DNA from: Stratiolaelaps scimitus | Taxonomy: Eukaryota > Arthropoda > Arachnida > Mesostigmata > Laelapidae | Assembly (NCBI GenBank): GCA_019614645.1 | Contig: JABWDB010000003.1 | Location: forward strand, 21,103,001-21,167,000 | Length of the DNA: 64,000 nucleotides | Direction: 5' to 3' | Shown: piece after piece, positions 1-11,971 of the stretch | Layout: every line of letters begins with the position of its first letter | How positions within the stretch are numbered: the stretch's first letter is position 1 | Notes under the pieces: generated by a model | The model's database searches: none | The model's input: the letters and a program-made list of their open reading frames with translations, nothing else | Told to the model about the DNA's origin: nothing | Made by a program: the position numbers and the translations under genes

Positions 1-98
1 ACCCCTGTGTCCAGATTCCGAAGGATGTATGTCTAGTGAAAGGCGTTGGTTCTCTAGCGGTCGTTGAACATGTGCGATCTCAAACATATTCATAATAC

Positions 99-2320
99 CT
101 TTGTGGAGGTGACTTTAGCTGATGCCTCGAGCCAAGCTTCTACAACTGGCTGCCGCTTTTCGCCCACTGGAGATATGGTCACCGAGAGTTCCCCATCCCT
201 ACCATGACGATCTACTCGAAGAAGAAGAACATCAACCTTTACTGTTGTTGCGCAACTTGAACTCTCTAGAATCTCTAACGTTCGGCTTGCACCATGATTC
301 TGAATCAGCTTAAAGTGAGAAGGACCTATATTTTTGCCATTGGTGTAAATTGAAGCATCTATCTAGTATTATTACCTATGGAGATTGGTTTCAAAAACGT
401 CCACTGCCAGTAGCAGTTCTGATAATATTTTTAACATAACATATGAACGTGTACACGTCAGTAAACACACCAGAGCCCCCCTTTTCCCTAGTTTTGCCTC
501 TTAGTCTCCCCGAAAAGTATCGATTCGAAGGTCCTGGTGACAGCATAAATCAAACTACCATGGCATAAGAATCCGCCAGATATACTGATCTATCCTATAA
601 TCCTACGCAGATAATCCTTTCCGGGCTTATACGTGTTCGGTTTATGTCGCTTTTCAAAAAATAACTCACCTGAGCTCAGCAGCGGTTCTTCGAACACGCG
701 TTCATGTATCTTCATAAAATGAAGCATCTCCTTAGCGTTCCAACCTTTTGCGCCGTACACCGTTTCCCAGCGGTCATAATCTTCATCCCATCCTCGCGAA
801 TGGATTTGGAAGTTAAGGTGTGATGATCCGCCGATGCCTCTTCCAGCACCCATGTGCGTCCTCTGAAATTCGCAGTGTTCATCCGCCTAATTATTAGTAT
901 AATTACACGAGCATGATTTATCAGACAGCGAACTAGAGCGGTTCGTTCGGCCGCCATAGTACCTCATTTAATAGGCCTTGCTTTTCATCGAACACTGATG
1001 AGCTTCCGTTTCATCAGTTGTTCCGGTCAGTTGCCTGAGTTTCGTGAGCAGGCTTTCCCGACCTCCCACCGACAATTAACCCGTACAACTCGCTATGGAA
1101 GAGGAAAACATACAGACACTGAGCACATACACAGACATATTACGGTTGTATAGCGGAAAAAAAAACCAACACGACAGCACGTAATTCTGAAGCTTTTCTG
1201 GCGCCTCTCAAATGGAAGCGACGAAACGTACCCTGTTGCTCATTCGCTGGAAGGCATGCTTTTGCTCTACAGAGAAGTACAGCCAATCTAATCCGAACGA
1301 AGGTTCCTGCATATTGACGGTGTTCAATAAAGGGATGTGGTTGAGAATATTCGTCGTTGAACCGGCCTCGATGAGGAGAACTGAGTGCGACGCTGAAAGA
1401 CGATTAGCCAGAAGACAACCCGCTGTGCCGCCTCCAACTAGAGACAACATGTGCGAAGACAACAAATAAATGTAATAGTAATAATTGAAATGAACGCTTG
1501 ATAATAATAATAATAATTAAAGTATGCAAACTACGAATTCCTGATTGGTTGCCCCCCTGTAAAAATATATATTTGTCTTTGGATCCAATTGTGGCTCAAT
1601 TTCGACAGAACGAAACAACTCTTCCCGGAACCTAGTCCGGTAAAGCCGCTACAATACTCTCATCCATGATGTTCTATCGGATCGGTGGTTTGACAGACGG
1701 TGTTAATAATGATTGATGTGAACAATATTCGTTCACCGTGTACATCATTTGCACAGATCATTTCATATAGCCCGTGCTTAATCTTGTGATTGCTTCAGCC
1801 GATCGTTTCCTTCTAAGCATTATGGGAGCGGTGAGCTGCCTCGCGTAGGAATAAATCTCCTGTCCGTTCAAGCTGCAAAAACGGAACAGCCCAATACATA
1901 TACGAATTCGCTGTCCAACATATTAATAATGGCAGTACTCGGTATTTATGATATATACGAACCAATGATGTAATCATAGTCGACCTTGAGATCGGCCACC
2001 GGTGTTGCGTAGAACTCAGGTCCCTTCACGAACGTCGCCTGATAGTCTGGATTGAGCACAGCGAATAGCAGTGTAACAACGGCGAGGATCGCCTTCGGAA
2101 TCTGTTGCACGTGGATTGCCGGTACAGATGCCAGAATTGAATTGAGCAGGCCCCAGATCCACGTTTCGGGAGCGGAGCGGATGTGTTCCGCCACTAACGG
2201 CTGTGTGAAGATCTCCCCCAACACTCTCAGCGGGTCGTCCATATCGACGGCAGTCGTTGTCACGACTCCGACGATGGGCAGTTCAGATAATGTGTGATCT
2301 AATTCAGAGAATGAACACAT
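99..2320 (-). CDS. GMC-family FAD-dependent oxidoreductase (glucose dehydrogenase-like), 3' part outside window
   Basis: Four minus-strand exons read in order: 2320-1963, 1437-1232, 862-670 and 211-99. All junctions are GT-AG and the phases join (1, 0, 1). Joining the first two restores the FAD-binding N-terminus DYDYIIVGGGTAGC (GxGxxG), followed by VLLIEAG. Exon 3 carries the GMC signature GRGIGGSSHLNFQIHSRG, with a DYDRW and GW pattern after it. Exon 4 continues with RHGRDGELSV, matching the family's HG..G.L stretch. The family oxidises alcohols, sugars or related substrates with FAD; the exact substrate cannot be told here. About 290 of an expected 600 residues are present; the substrate-binding and catalytic His/Asn end lies beyond base 1. 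Before the FAD fold are about 110 residues with a hydrophobic segment (AILAVVTLLFAVL), which suggests secretion or membrane anchoring. The ATG at 2320 is a provisional start: an acceptor or a further 5' exon could alter it. Confidence 0.92.
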
Positions 2321-4625
2321 GGTTAATAACGTTTATGGACGAACACATCGCTCATTTGTGTTAGGTGAACTCGATGTGAAATACGGGGCAAGGAAAATGG
2401 CAAACAAACCGACAGCCGGTCATGTCCACTAGACAAACTGATAGAGGTCGCCAGATCTTTTGGTTAAACTCACCTTTTAACGACTTCAATTTAGATACGT
2501 TTTTCAATGAACATTTAGGGGATTCACAGCTTGTCGGCGCATTTCAGGCCGGTTTTAAAAATTTACCGACTCCTTCCATGAAAGGAAGACAACAACTGAG
2601 GATTAGCTATGAAAAACGCTTTTTGGCCAATCGCAAAATGGGGACCCATTTTTTTATATTGACGTCCGGTGTTAATTGTGTGTACTCGATATTAATAGAG
2701 AAATTTCCTGAATAAGCTGCACATTATTGATGAACAGTTTTCTAGTCAAATATTTTCTTCTGTTCCACTTCATTGATTGCTATGCAGACTAATACAGCGA
2801 ACTGTGTGTATCTAAGTAAGTTTGAATTGACATTAATCTGCTTAGCGCCTCCCGGCGACACGAGACAATCCTCGTCGTTATAGACTCACATTTTTGATAA
2901 CCACAAGATGGCAACTAATGACGAGCTGGCAGAGAACAGCGTTCAGCCGAATCAAGCCCGCTCTGCTTCCTTTAGTTAGCTACACTGAGACGATGAGCGC
3001 CAAATGTTGATGCCAGGATTCTTGCTACAGTTCTTACCGGCGATATTCAGTCGTACACCTGTTCACGAGAGACCAACGGTGACTCTATCACTACATCTGT
3101 GTTTCTCTGCGACACCTGAAGGTCTAACGATGCTGTGACACTTCGGCACACTAAGCTCGAAGAAGAACGCCGACCGAGGAATCGAAATTGTGCTCCCTTT
3201 TTCTGGCTTGCAATTGTCATTTGCTCGCTGTCAAGCCACTGTATTTCTGGGGGGTCAGCGCGATTTTTAATGATCACGAAGAGACCGTCAAGCTTACACC
3301 ATAAGTTGGTCAGTTGGAGCCGGTATCGTGGTCAGGGCGTCTGGAAAGGGAGCCGCTGCCGCCGCCGCCGCCGCCACTTGTCCCTCTGGCCGTCTTCGTC
3401 CGTCGGTCGGCTATCATTACGCGCGAATCGGGCTGATGTTTAAGAGCAGCTTACAAGTGCCACCGCCGTGGTATTAGCGTGAGTTGGTGATTGATAAAGA
3501 TAAACGTCCTTTTTACAGGCATAGGCACCGACCTCTAGTTGCCAGACATCAATTAGAAGCAATTGAACTCGATAGAGATTTGGTGTAATACAAGCTCGAT
3601 GTGACTTCCATCCCAAGCAGTTCTTCTAATCAGCTATATCTTGTTGGAGCACAACCCAGCGCACATCACCCGAGCACAACCCAGTTTTTGAGCTATCAGA
3701 AATAGTTCGGCGGCTCCCACACCAAGCTGTTGTGCTAATATATATATATATATATATATTCAGTCACCTGTATTGAATTTGAGTTTTAATTTGTAATTTA
3801 ACAATTTCATTCATTGTACTAAACTAGCTGGCAACTGTTTCAGGTAAATCTATAGGAAGCGAAATCTAAACTTAAAGCAGACAGACAGAGCGTTGTAGGC
3901 CCACAATATTAGATTAAATTAACATATAATAAAATATATATTATTGTTATTATTACGATTATTAATATAATTATTTGTAAATTAACATATTATGAGAGAT
4001 GCAATGCGTCTCTCATCTAACAGACTTCACAGTGTGATTGCAACTATCCGAGAATCGAACCTGCTTGTGCAATTTAGTTAGAGATGCAGATACTGAATGA
4101 TATCTGGGCAGAAACGATTGAGGCCGTGCTTGTGCGGAAATGGCGGTCCCCACCCTGACGGGAAATGGCTCAAGTCAGATTTATGACGATAATTTCAGCA
4201 GTAACACTAACCATCAAGATAATGTTATACAATATATAAATATAGCAACAACATAAACAACGACTTCGAAGCTAAATATTACTATATATATTTGGATCCG
4301 GCTAAATCCGCTGGACTATTCTTTCTGGTATCCTTTGTTGATGCACTTGAGCTGTGATATTCGACCTATTGGATATGACGTTTGTATCTGTTGGATCTCA
4401 ATCAGGTGATTGACTCGTTCGGAGAGTTTATTATAAATGTTATCAGAAAGAATAATATAATATATAGATAATGCTGTACGCGGTGCTGACTAGGTTAATC
4501 ATCCACCGCGATTGACAGCTTTGTGGCAAATTAATAATAGCCGGTTTTGAAATAACAGAAAGAAGCCGTCGCCGTCCACTGCTAACATCTAACACCACAA
4601 AACACATGTACAGTTTTGTTGGGTG

Positions 4626-4713
4626 TGTCCGTAGATGGTCTTGTGGTGAGCGTCTTCGATTGCTAGACTGGAGGGACATAGGATTACTTAGGATCAAACC
4701 CTGCTGCCGGACG
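4626..4713 (+). repeat. tRNA-like / tRNA-derived SINE-like element
   Basis: About 88 bases resemble a decayed tRNA. The ends GTCCG and CGGAC pair as an acceptor stem. An A-box-like stretch (GGTCTTGTGGTGAGCG) lies near the start, and a B-box-like stretch (AGGATCAAACCC) lies about 50 bases later inside a weak T arm. The anticodon arm is poor and no CCA is present. A segment near 30456-30492 shares the block GGTGAGCGTCTT followed by GGAGGGACATA. This suggests a SINE head or tRNA pseudogene rather than a working tRNA. Confidence 0.45.
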
Positions 4714-6589
4714 CGGAGAATCTTTGTATTTCTTTATCTGTGGATTATAGCCAAGTACCACAGGATTGAAAACAAAGAAAGTTTTGGCATGCTAACGCAT
4801 GCCAACACCATGGCCGCCCCACTTTTTTTTTAAAAAAAAAAGGTGGTCTTGACATGTCCCTTACCAGTGTGGACGCCGGTAGAGGAGAGAGACACAGCAT
4901 CTCTTACAAGAGGATATATAAACAAATATATTCGGAAAAAACTATTCTTGCTGACTATCGAACTTTGAGCTTTGACCCGAACGGCAAAGTCGAAGTTATT
5001 CTTTGAGTTTATCAAATAGTCTATTAATAACAGCAGGCGTTCAGCTACTTTTAGTTGCATCGACGACAAAACAATAGGAAATATATATATATATATAGAG
5101 ATTTATAAGAGTTGATGGAAAATAACCCAATTCGAGTGAACTTGTTTATTAACAGGAACCACATCCGAAGAATGGCTTTCGTGACACACCACATTTATTC
5201 GTGTTGTCTATTATAAGCAAATCATATTTATTGCACAAAATATACTGTAATTAATTAAATGCCTATAGTCAGTTCGTTTTGTCGATTTATTCATTTTTTC
5301 TACTTGGACCATAATAAAAATAATAGATAATACCTAAAGGTTCACCTAAGGGGAGAAGCTGACAGTCAGCTGAATGGACGTTGTTTAATTGTTTTGTCGC
5401 CACCTGTTCAAGCGGCATTGACGTGATGGAAGCTCTATTTTGTCTAAATACGAATTGGCCGCCGATACGAAATGATTACGTAGTGACCTTCAAAGCCTAT
5501 CCCAGATGAAGAAAATACCGCCAGCTACCTTTCAAGGATTGGCCACGGCGTTACACCTGTTGCGCCGGGGCGAACCGTACCGTCGAACTTAGCATTTGCT
5601 TAGATAGCACCAAAGGTAAATTCTTGCCTCGGCCACCGATTGCCGATAAACTCAGTGTAATCTTGAATACACATGTGATTAACCAACGTTAATATTGTTG
5701 CTGTTTATAAGATATTTTATTGCAATATATTTTAGTGTTGTTATCTATCGGTTTGTTTCGATATTTCGACGAACTGAAAGTAAAACCAGACATGAACGCC
5801 CTCACAACAACGATTTGACTGAATTGCTGATTTACTAAAGTTCTAACGCGTACAAAAAAAAACGTGCTGCATGCCTTCTCGCAAAATGTCGAACACGCAC
5901 GCAGTAATCGAAAGGACGTAATGAAATCGTCAATGGAAGACCGAGTAAAATTCGTGAATCGAGACAAACGCAGATGACAAACTCGTTCTTAATTCAAGCA
6001 CTCCTCAAACCTACATGACTGAGCTGTCGTATTCCCCAACAGCGGCAATAAACCTAAAAATGGTGTAGAGTTGTCTCACACGGAGGTTCATTGTTTATCG
6101 TAGGGGAACTACCCTACACGATATTGCAAAAAAAAAACATCTTCCGCCACAACTTTCGACCCTGAAAGTGAATGACCTGAGCAGTTGTCTACCGCGATGG
6201 GCTTAACCTGTGTAGCGGCGAATTTCCCAAACTCGTACTTGCCAGACACGCGCCACCCCAAACACGTGCACCTCGTGTACTACTGAAACGCTGACACCGC
6301 CCGAAATAACAAAGTGATTACTTCATCGAGAGAGCGAGTCCGATACAAAATGACTATACTACTTTATTTATGAAAAATATCCTTCTTCCATACTCGACTT
6401 TGTCCCACATTGTCGACTGAATGCCTGCTTACGTGCATTTATATCTATATATGTCTACATGTATATACACACACTTTATTCAAATAGCTTGCGAAACGTT
6501 TCTAAATGCGAACATTTTCTCATTCATGACTATATCCCTTTCCAAATTTTCCCGCCTAATCGACGAGCAGACGACACCGGCACTGTGTT

Positions 6590-6685
6590 TTGTAGGGGCA
6601 CGTTGGAGACTTGGAGCGTTGTTCGTGCCGAAGCAGTGTGAGATTTCGTCGCGCTCATTTTGTTTCTCGAAGTTTATCCGAAAAG
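6590..6685 (+). other. Candidate non-coding first exon of Ran (5' UTR)
   Basis: Ran translation starts directly after a splice acceptor at 8301-8302, so a 5' UTR exon must lie upstream. A good donor, AAAAG followed by GTAAGC, sits at 6686 at the end of a relatively CpG-rich stretch. The left boundary is a guess and other donors are possible. This is inference from splice signals alone. Confidence 0.25.
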
Positions 6686-8302
6686 GTAAGCACCAGGCGG
6701 ACATTTACCCTTCGACGGGGTTTGCCATCGATTCGTTAGTCCATCAGCGATGTTTGCCACTCGGGACAACTCGGTTATTGACAGAATTCGCCAATATGAG
6801 CCGTGCGTCTAGCAGTGTAACCACCGCGTTGTTGCCCGAGATCTCTCCTCGTATCGCAGAGTAGACGAGTGGCTTTGAGCTGGTGAACTCTGTCAAGCGG
6901 TTCTGGCCACACGGTCTGCTGTGGCCGAATTCGTAAAGCCGGGTGAACGAAGCTTAACGTACTTCGAGGTGCGTACTTGAGTTGCTCATCAAACATGGGC
7001 TGAATGGGCTCTGTCTTGGGTTGCTTCGGCACGCCTAAACAATGACGCTTGGCCCGTATTCGGCGGCAAAGGTCTGGTAATGCGCTGTGCAATTTCGGTG
7101 ACCGTGGCCGCCAGCAACATCCGACTTGCGTCTCATCATTAACGCTGCCATAGTGAGACTGTCGATTGATCCGAGTGTTGTTTGTGATCAATATTTAGAC
7201 GCTTCTACGGCGAATATGTTGAGTTTGTGACAATACCAATGAGATTTCAAATATTATAATAATAGTAGCCCCCAGCTAGGACTTTTCCCTTCACGTGAAA
7301 TGATTATGGAACATATTTTTGGCTAATATTATATAATCGAAGGTAGGTGTTATATCCGAGTGCGATTTTCGCCCGCCGCTTTCGAGCTAATCCGAATTGA
7401 ACGATCGACGATAAACGTGTTAACGACTGTGTGCGCTTGCGCTTTCGCGAATATTCTCATATTGCAACAGCAATGAGCAGATGCGAGCGTACAAAGTGCG
7501 CAAATCTCGTATCACGATAGGCAACGCAGCGAAAGAATCCAAGCCTTCCGTGCCGTAATCGTTTGTGTTGAGCGGCACACTTCGGCCTGTTGGTATTCTG
7601 GTGGCCTGGCGTGCATTCGCTGGTGTCTGGGCGCCTACACCCAGGAGCTGTGCCCAGCTAGGGAGCAGTGTATGGCGCCAAAAAGCGAAGCCCAACGGCT
7701 GGGTCGGGCGAGAGCGGCGGCGGACCATTGGCGGGCTAGAGTTTTTTTCGTCGACATGCGACAGTCAGTAACTGGATAGCAGTGGGCGTATATATCTGCA
7801 TCGTAGAATTACCGACCAGGCTCCGATTGCTAATTTCTAGTTGGTGCCAGCAGGGCCGTAGAGGTATGATCATTGGCCTTTAGATGAATTGGCTCCGCAT
7901 CATTTGTGCATGTGAAATCATTACGAACTGTTGATCGTAATCCGGTTAGCAAATTATCGCATTTACTGACGGAGTGCAAGTGGGACGCGCCTGGAGTTCG
8001 GAGGCTCTTGGCCAAAAGTTGAGATTAGAGATTGAAGTGCCCTGAAGCAGTTCAGTTCTATTCGTACATGCATTGTAGATGTGTGATTCGGCTCAATGTT
8101 ATAAGCCGGTAGATAGGTCAATGATTATAATAATTCAACGAAATTCGCACTGGTTTTTTTTGTTATGGACATACTTGGCGTATTTTCCGAGGATAAAGAA
8201 ATGCTACGTTTACATATTATGTTAAGGTCATGAATTTGAGACAATTACCTGGCAACCAACTAATCAATTTTGTCATTATATTCGTTTGTGCACGTACTTC
8301 AG

Positions 8303-8956
8303 ATGGCCACAGGCGAGGATGGTGTTCCCACCTTCAAGTGCGTATTGGTCGGCGATGGTGGAACCGGAAAGACGACCTTCGTGAAACGCCATCTGACTGG
8401 CGAGTTTGAGAAGAAGTATGTGGCTACACTTGGCGTGGAAGTCCACCCTATTGTATTCCACACAAATCGTGGAGCGATCCGTTTCAACGTGTGGGATACC
8501 GCTGGCCAAGAGAAATTTGGTGGCCTCCGTGATGGCTATTACATCCAGGCACACTGTGCGATCATGATGTTTGATGTCACCTCACGTATCACCTATAAGA
8601 ACGTGCCGAACTGGCACAGAGATCTGGTGCGAGTTTGCGAGAACATCCCGATTGTTCTCGTCGGCAATAAAGTCGATGTCAAGGATCGCAAGGTCAAGGC
8701 CAAGTCGATTGTGTTCCACCGCAAGAAAAATCTCCAGTACTATGATATCTCGGCAAAGTCGAACTACAACTTCGAGAAGCCGTTCCTCTGGTTGGCGCGC
8801 AAGCTCATTGGCGACGCCAATCTCGAGTTCGTCGCGATGCCGGCCCTCGCCCCGCCCGAGGTACAGATGGACCCCGAATGGGCGTCCAAACTCGAGAACG
8901 ATATGAAGGAGGCGCAGAACACCGTGCTTCCGGATGAAGAAGATGATGACCTGTAA
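8303..8956 (+). CDS. Ran: GTP-binding nuclear protein Ran
   Basis: An intact 217-residue frame is nearly identical to animal Ran (216 residues in human). Ran-GTP/GDP gradients drive importin- and exportin-dependent nuclear transport and also guide spindle and nuclear-envelope assembly. Visible motifs are the P-loop GDGGTGKT (17-24), the switch-II box [10 protein letters not shown] (from about 65), NKVD for guanine recognition, [13 protein letters not shown], and the acidic tail DEEDDDL. The ATG at 8303 is chosen because it aligns with Ran N-termini and follows a splice acceptor (CAG at 8300-8302); an ATG 33 bases upstream lies in the intron. The whole coding region is one exon, and it is richer in G and C than its surroundings. 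A poly(A) signal AATAAA is at 9398-9403. Family and orthology are very secure. Confidence 0.98.
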   Translation: MATGEDGVPTFKCVLVGDGGTGKTTFVKRHLTGEFEKKYVATLGVEVHPIVFHTNRGAIRFNVWDTAGQEKFGGLRDGYYIQAHCAIMMFDVTSRITYKNVPNWHRDLVRVCENIPIVLVGNKVDVKDRKVKAKSIVFHRKKNLQYYDISAKSNYNFEKPFLWLARKLIGDANLEFVAMPALAPPEVQMDPEWASKLENDMKEAQNTVLPDEEDDDL

Positions 8957-10967
8957 AAATCTTGTCTATCAACGAACATCTACACAAAAAACATCGTTCC
9001 ATCATCGGGCCCGCCCTTGGCGGGTTCTAATAATAATATTAATCAACAATATATAAAGGAACGCAGTGGGGGAAGAAGGTGGCGGCAACCGGCAGGAAGT
9101 AGTCGACCCGACGCCAGACGGCTCGCAGTGAATAACTACCAAGCAGGAGTTATTAATGTAAAGTAACGATGCGCCTGCCGATACAGCGCGTAGACGCCCA
9201 CAGGCCAGTCGTTTCAACGATGTGAGCAGGCTATGAACTATGAAGTTATAATCAAGAGAGACTGTGGATGAAATGATCAAGGGATCCGATGGAGATCAGA
9301 TGACCGATCCTGAACTTCAACGGGATCATAGGCGCATGGGGGTATTGGGGGTGGGGTTTCAATGTATCTAGGGATCAAAAATTGTTGTTAATACATAAAT
9401 AAAGCTAAGAGGAGAATTTCTTCCCGAGATATTTCTGTTCGACGATTCAGTACAGTACGGAAAGTGGAAGTGTGTGTGTGTGTGAAGAAAGAACCTACTG
9501 AAACACGCTGAAATAACAATATTAATAGGAACGTTTGCACGTCCTGGCCTGACCTACCCATCTATTGCGGACGGGTGGAGGGCAGAGATGAGGTAGATAA
9601 CGGAAGTATATTAAGGCGACCATTATTATGGTGAACATTTCGCGATAGATGATAAGTAAATGCGGTACACAGGAGAAGCAAAGTAGTTTAGGAGGACGCT
9701 GTCAATTTTAACCGTCGCGAGCTACATGATTATGATGACAATATGCCAAGATGTACTATGAAATAACAAAATAAATAGTTGATTCAATAACGGTAAATCG
9801 ACGTGTTGTATTAAAACGGTAAAACGATCGCGCTGGATAGTAACTGGTGACAATCTATGGTGATTAAGGATTTAGAACGAAACAAGCTGCGTCATTAGCA
9901 GGGTCTGTTTGTTTTTATTTATTAGCAGCTGGGCAGAAATAGAGAACTACTGCTATTATGGTTCGATAGAGAATATTTCGAACGATTGGAAGTTCGAGGT
10001 ATCACATTTGTGGCCGGGTTTCGCTTCCAAAAGTGTACCGACATTGGTTCATTGTTTCAACTGGTCTTTGTCGCGCCGCTCTCGTATCCCGCACAATAGT
10101 GCGCCTCTGCTCAAATCACAACTGATTTGCTCGCAGTGCAAGATATATGAGCCGGAACTCGCGTGTGTTCGAGAGTAATAATGCTATGCGAAATGCAACA
10201 ACGCTCTGCCTAGTGCATTATTCTACGATGAAGCAAAGGACAAAATATATGTGGCCATATATATTTGTTCATGTTGGAAGTCAACGCAACTGGCGGTAAC
10301 CATGTATGCTACAGTTGATCAAGGTTGCCTTCAGAGGGTTTCCTATTTCAAGATATGTGAAGATCAATACATCTGATAATTATGAAATAGTGTCGAATAG
10401 ACTCAAGGTATCGCGCGAGACACACGCGAGAATTACATGTCGATTCACGAACTTATATAATACCCGGTTTTTTCATATTTGCTCTGTTACAAGTTCGGTA
10501 TTTTGCCTATGCAGATATACCGTGAAGAAATATAACTACCATGTGTGTTACTGTAACTGTAATTAGATCAATGAAATGGACAATTCCAGACCGCTTTATT
10601 CGATCTCAGTTCTTACCGAAGTACTACCTATTTTGTAAATAAGAAATAGTTCGCTTCACAATCAGCTCTCAGTTCAAACGGTCAGTGGACGGAGGGAGGT
10701 CCTTTTGGCGGAGAGAAATAGTTATCTCGTAAGCATCTATTCTTTACCTCTCGGACCGCAATATGCAGCTTGCGGTGTATGAAATGAATAAACTGTGACT
10801 GGTAAACCTTGCAACGTAGCATGCCCTTAAGTATGAGATATATGGTCCCATTTGATATGTGCCATATCGCATTGAACAACATCCTTTATCGATAGTACGA
10901 TAGAAATGTAAATACCCAAGAAAGCCAAATCGTCGGTATGCTCTTCCCATATCTGAAATATATATAT

Positions 10968-11030
<63 letters not shown>

Positions 11031-11231
11031 CTTGATCCTGTGGAAATATTTTCAGTAACTGCATAGTAACGTTGGAGTCTTCGAACGCTGTCACTTGTTG
11101 TCTGTCATTAAATTTTCACCATAGTAGGCTTACGGCCCATTATTTTCATCCGTCAAGCGTGGGTACGAGCATGGCTTGGAAGTTCGAGGATAGTCCTCTA
11201 TTTCTGTCTCTCTACGGCTTTCAATGTTGAC
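8957..11231. other. Ran 3' UTR and convergent intergenic DNA
   Basis: The first 450 bases are probably Ran 3' UTR, ending soon after the AATAAA at 9398-9403. A short (GT)n run lies near 9472-9484. A long (TA)n microsatellite fills about 10958-11028. The remaining open frames have no recognisable motif. The right end holds the NSMCE2 3' UTR on the minus strand. I see no further gene. Confidence 0.5.
10958..11028. repeat. (TA)n microsatellite
   Basis: About 70 bases of almost pure TA repeat, interrupted by AAA near 10968 and a phase slip near 10981. Such a run can extrude into a hairpin and is likely length-variable. Confidence 0.9.
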
Positions 11232-11909
11232 CTAGCCGAGACTAACAAATTCGAGATCATCCTCCCGTATGTGCGGCAGATGGCAGCCGGCGATCGGACA
11301 CCGTGGATATGTGATTGAACGAATATATGGCAAAACAGTCGTGTAGCAGTAGAGATGGTGGCAACGCTTATTGCGGACAGCGTTCTTTATCGGGGCCTTA
11401 GACAGCGGGTCAATGTGAGACTCCTCGGCTTCGACCATCTGAAATCAGTGTGTTGCATAGGCGATTCATGAAAGGCTTATGAATGGTGAAGCCACACATA
11501 TGCGAAATGTGGACAATAATCGTTGGTAAGATTTACTTCGTTTGAATAAAGCGTAAGAGACTATAGAAACAACACAAATCACGAATTCGGTGTACACATG
11601 CTAACTGATGACGCTCCTGTCTCATAGACCCACCTCAATTTCGTCATTGGTTCTCCTGGCTGTGCGGCTTCGTCTCGTACCGGATGTTTCTGCATCTGCA
11701 GCCGCTGCGGTGGAAACACTCGAACGATTTATGATCTCGCGCAATTGCGTTAGCTCGTTGAACGTCTCATTGTCGCTTTCGTTATTATCATCGGCTGCCA
11801 TTTGTTCTAACTGTGCTCTGAAGTCTCCGCCTGGGGCCTAATACAAAAAAAAAACATATAACAGTATCTCTTCAATTCGGCAGTTTCAAAACAGCCTCTC
11901 TCTTTCTCT

Positions 11910-11971
<62 letters not shown>

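Larger units (their letters stand above)
2321..8302. other. Divergent intergenic region between GMC gene and Ran; includes Ran 5' UTR/intron
   Basis: I see no convincing protein-coding exon here. The open frames are short and lack family motifs. It contains a (TA)n run near 3738-3760, a tRNA-like repeat near 4626-4713, a T/A homopolymer palindrome around 4822-4842, a short (TA)n at 5084-5098, and a segment at 5331-5385 that resembles one near 45.1 kb. The right end must include the Ran promoter, non-coding first exon and 5' UTR intron. The longest overlapping frames (6421-6864 plus and 6775-7191 minus) look like chance. Confidence 0.5.

Noticed and set aside
1..33. Possible fifth exon of the GMC gene at the left edge (after ACTAG)
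   Set aside because: Only about 30 bases are visible and no reading frame matched the family well enough to call.
2422..2715. 97-codon plus frame near the GMC gene
   Set aside because: Composition looks plausible, but there are no motifs and no splice context that supports a gene.
6775..7191. 138-codon minus frame overlapped by a 147-codon plus frame
   Set aside because: No recognisable motif, no splice-supported partner, and mutual overlap suggests chance; the area more likely holds the Ran 5' UTR exon and intron.
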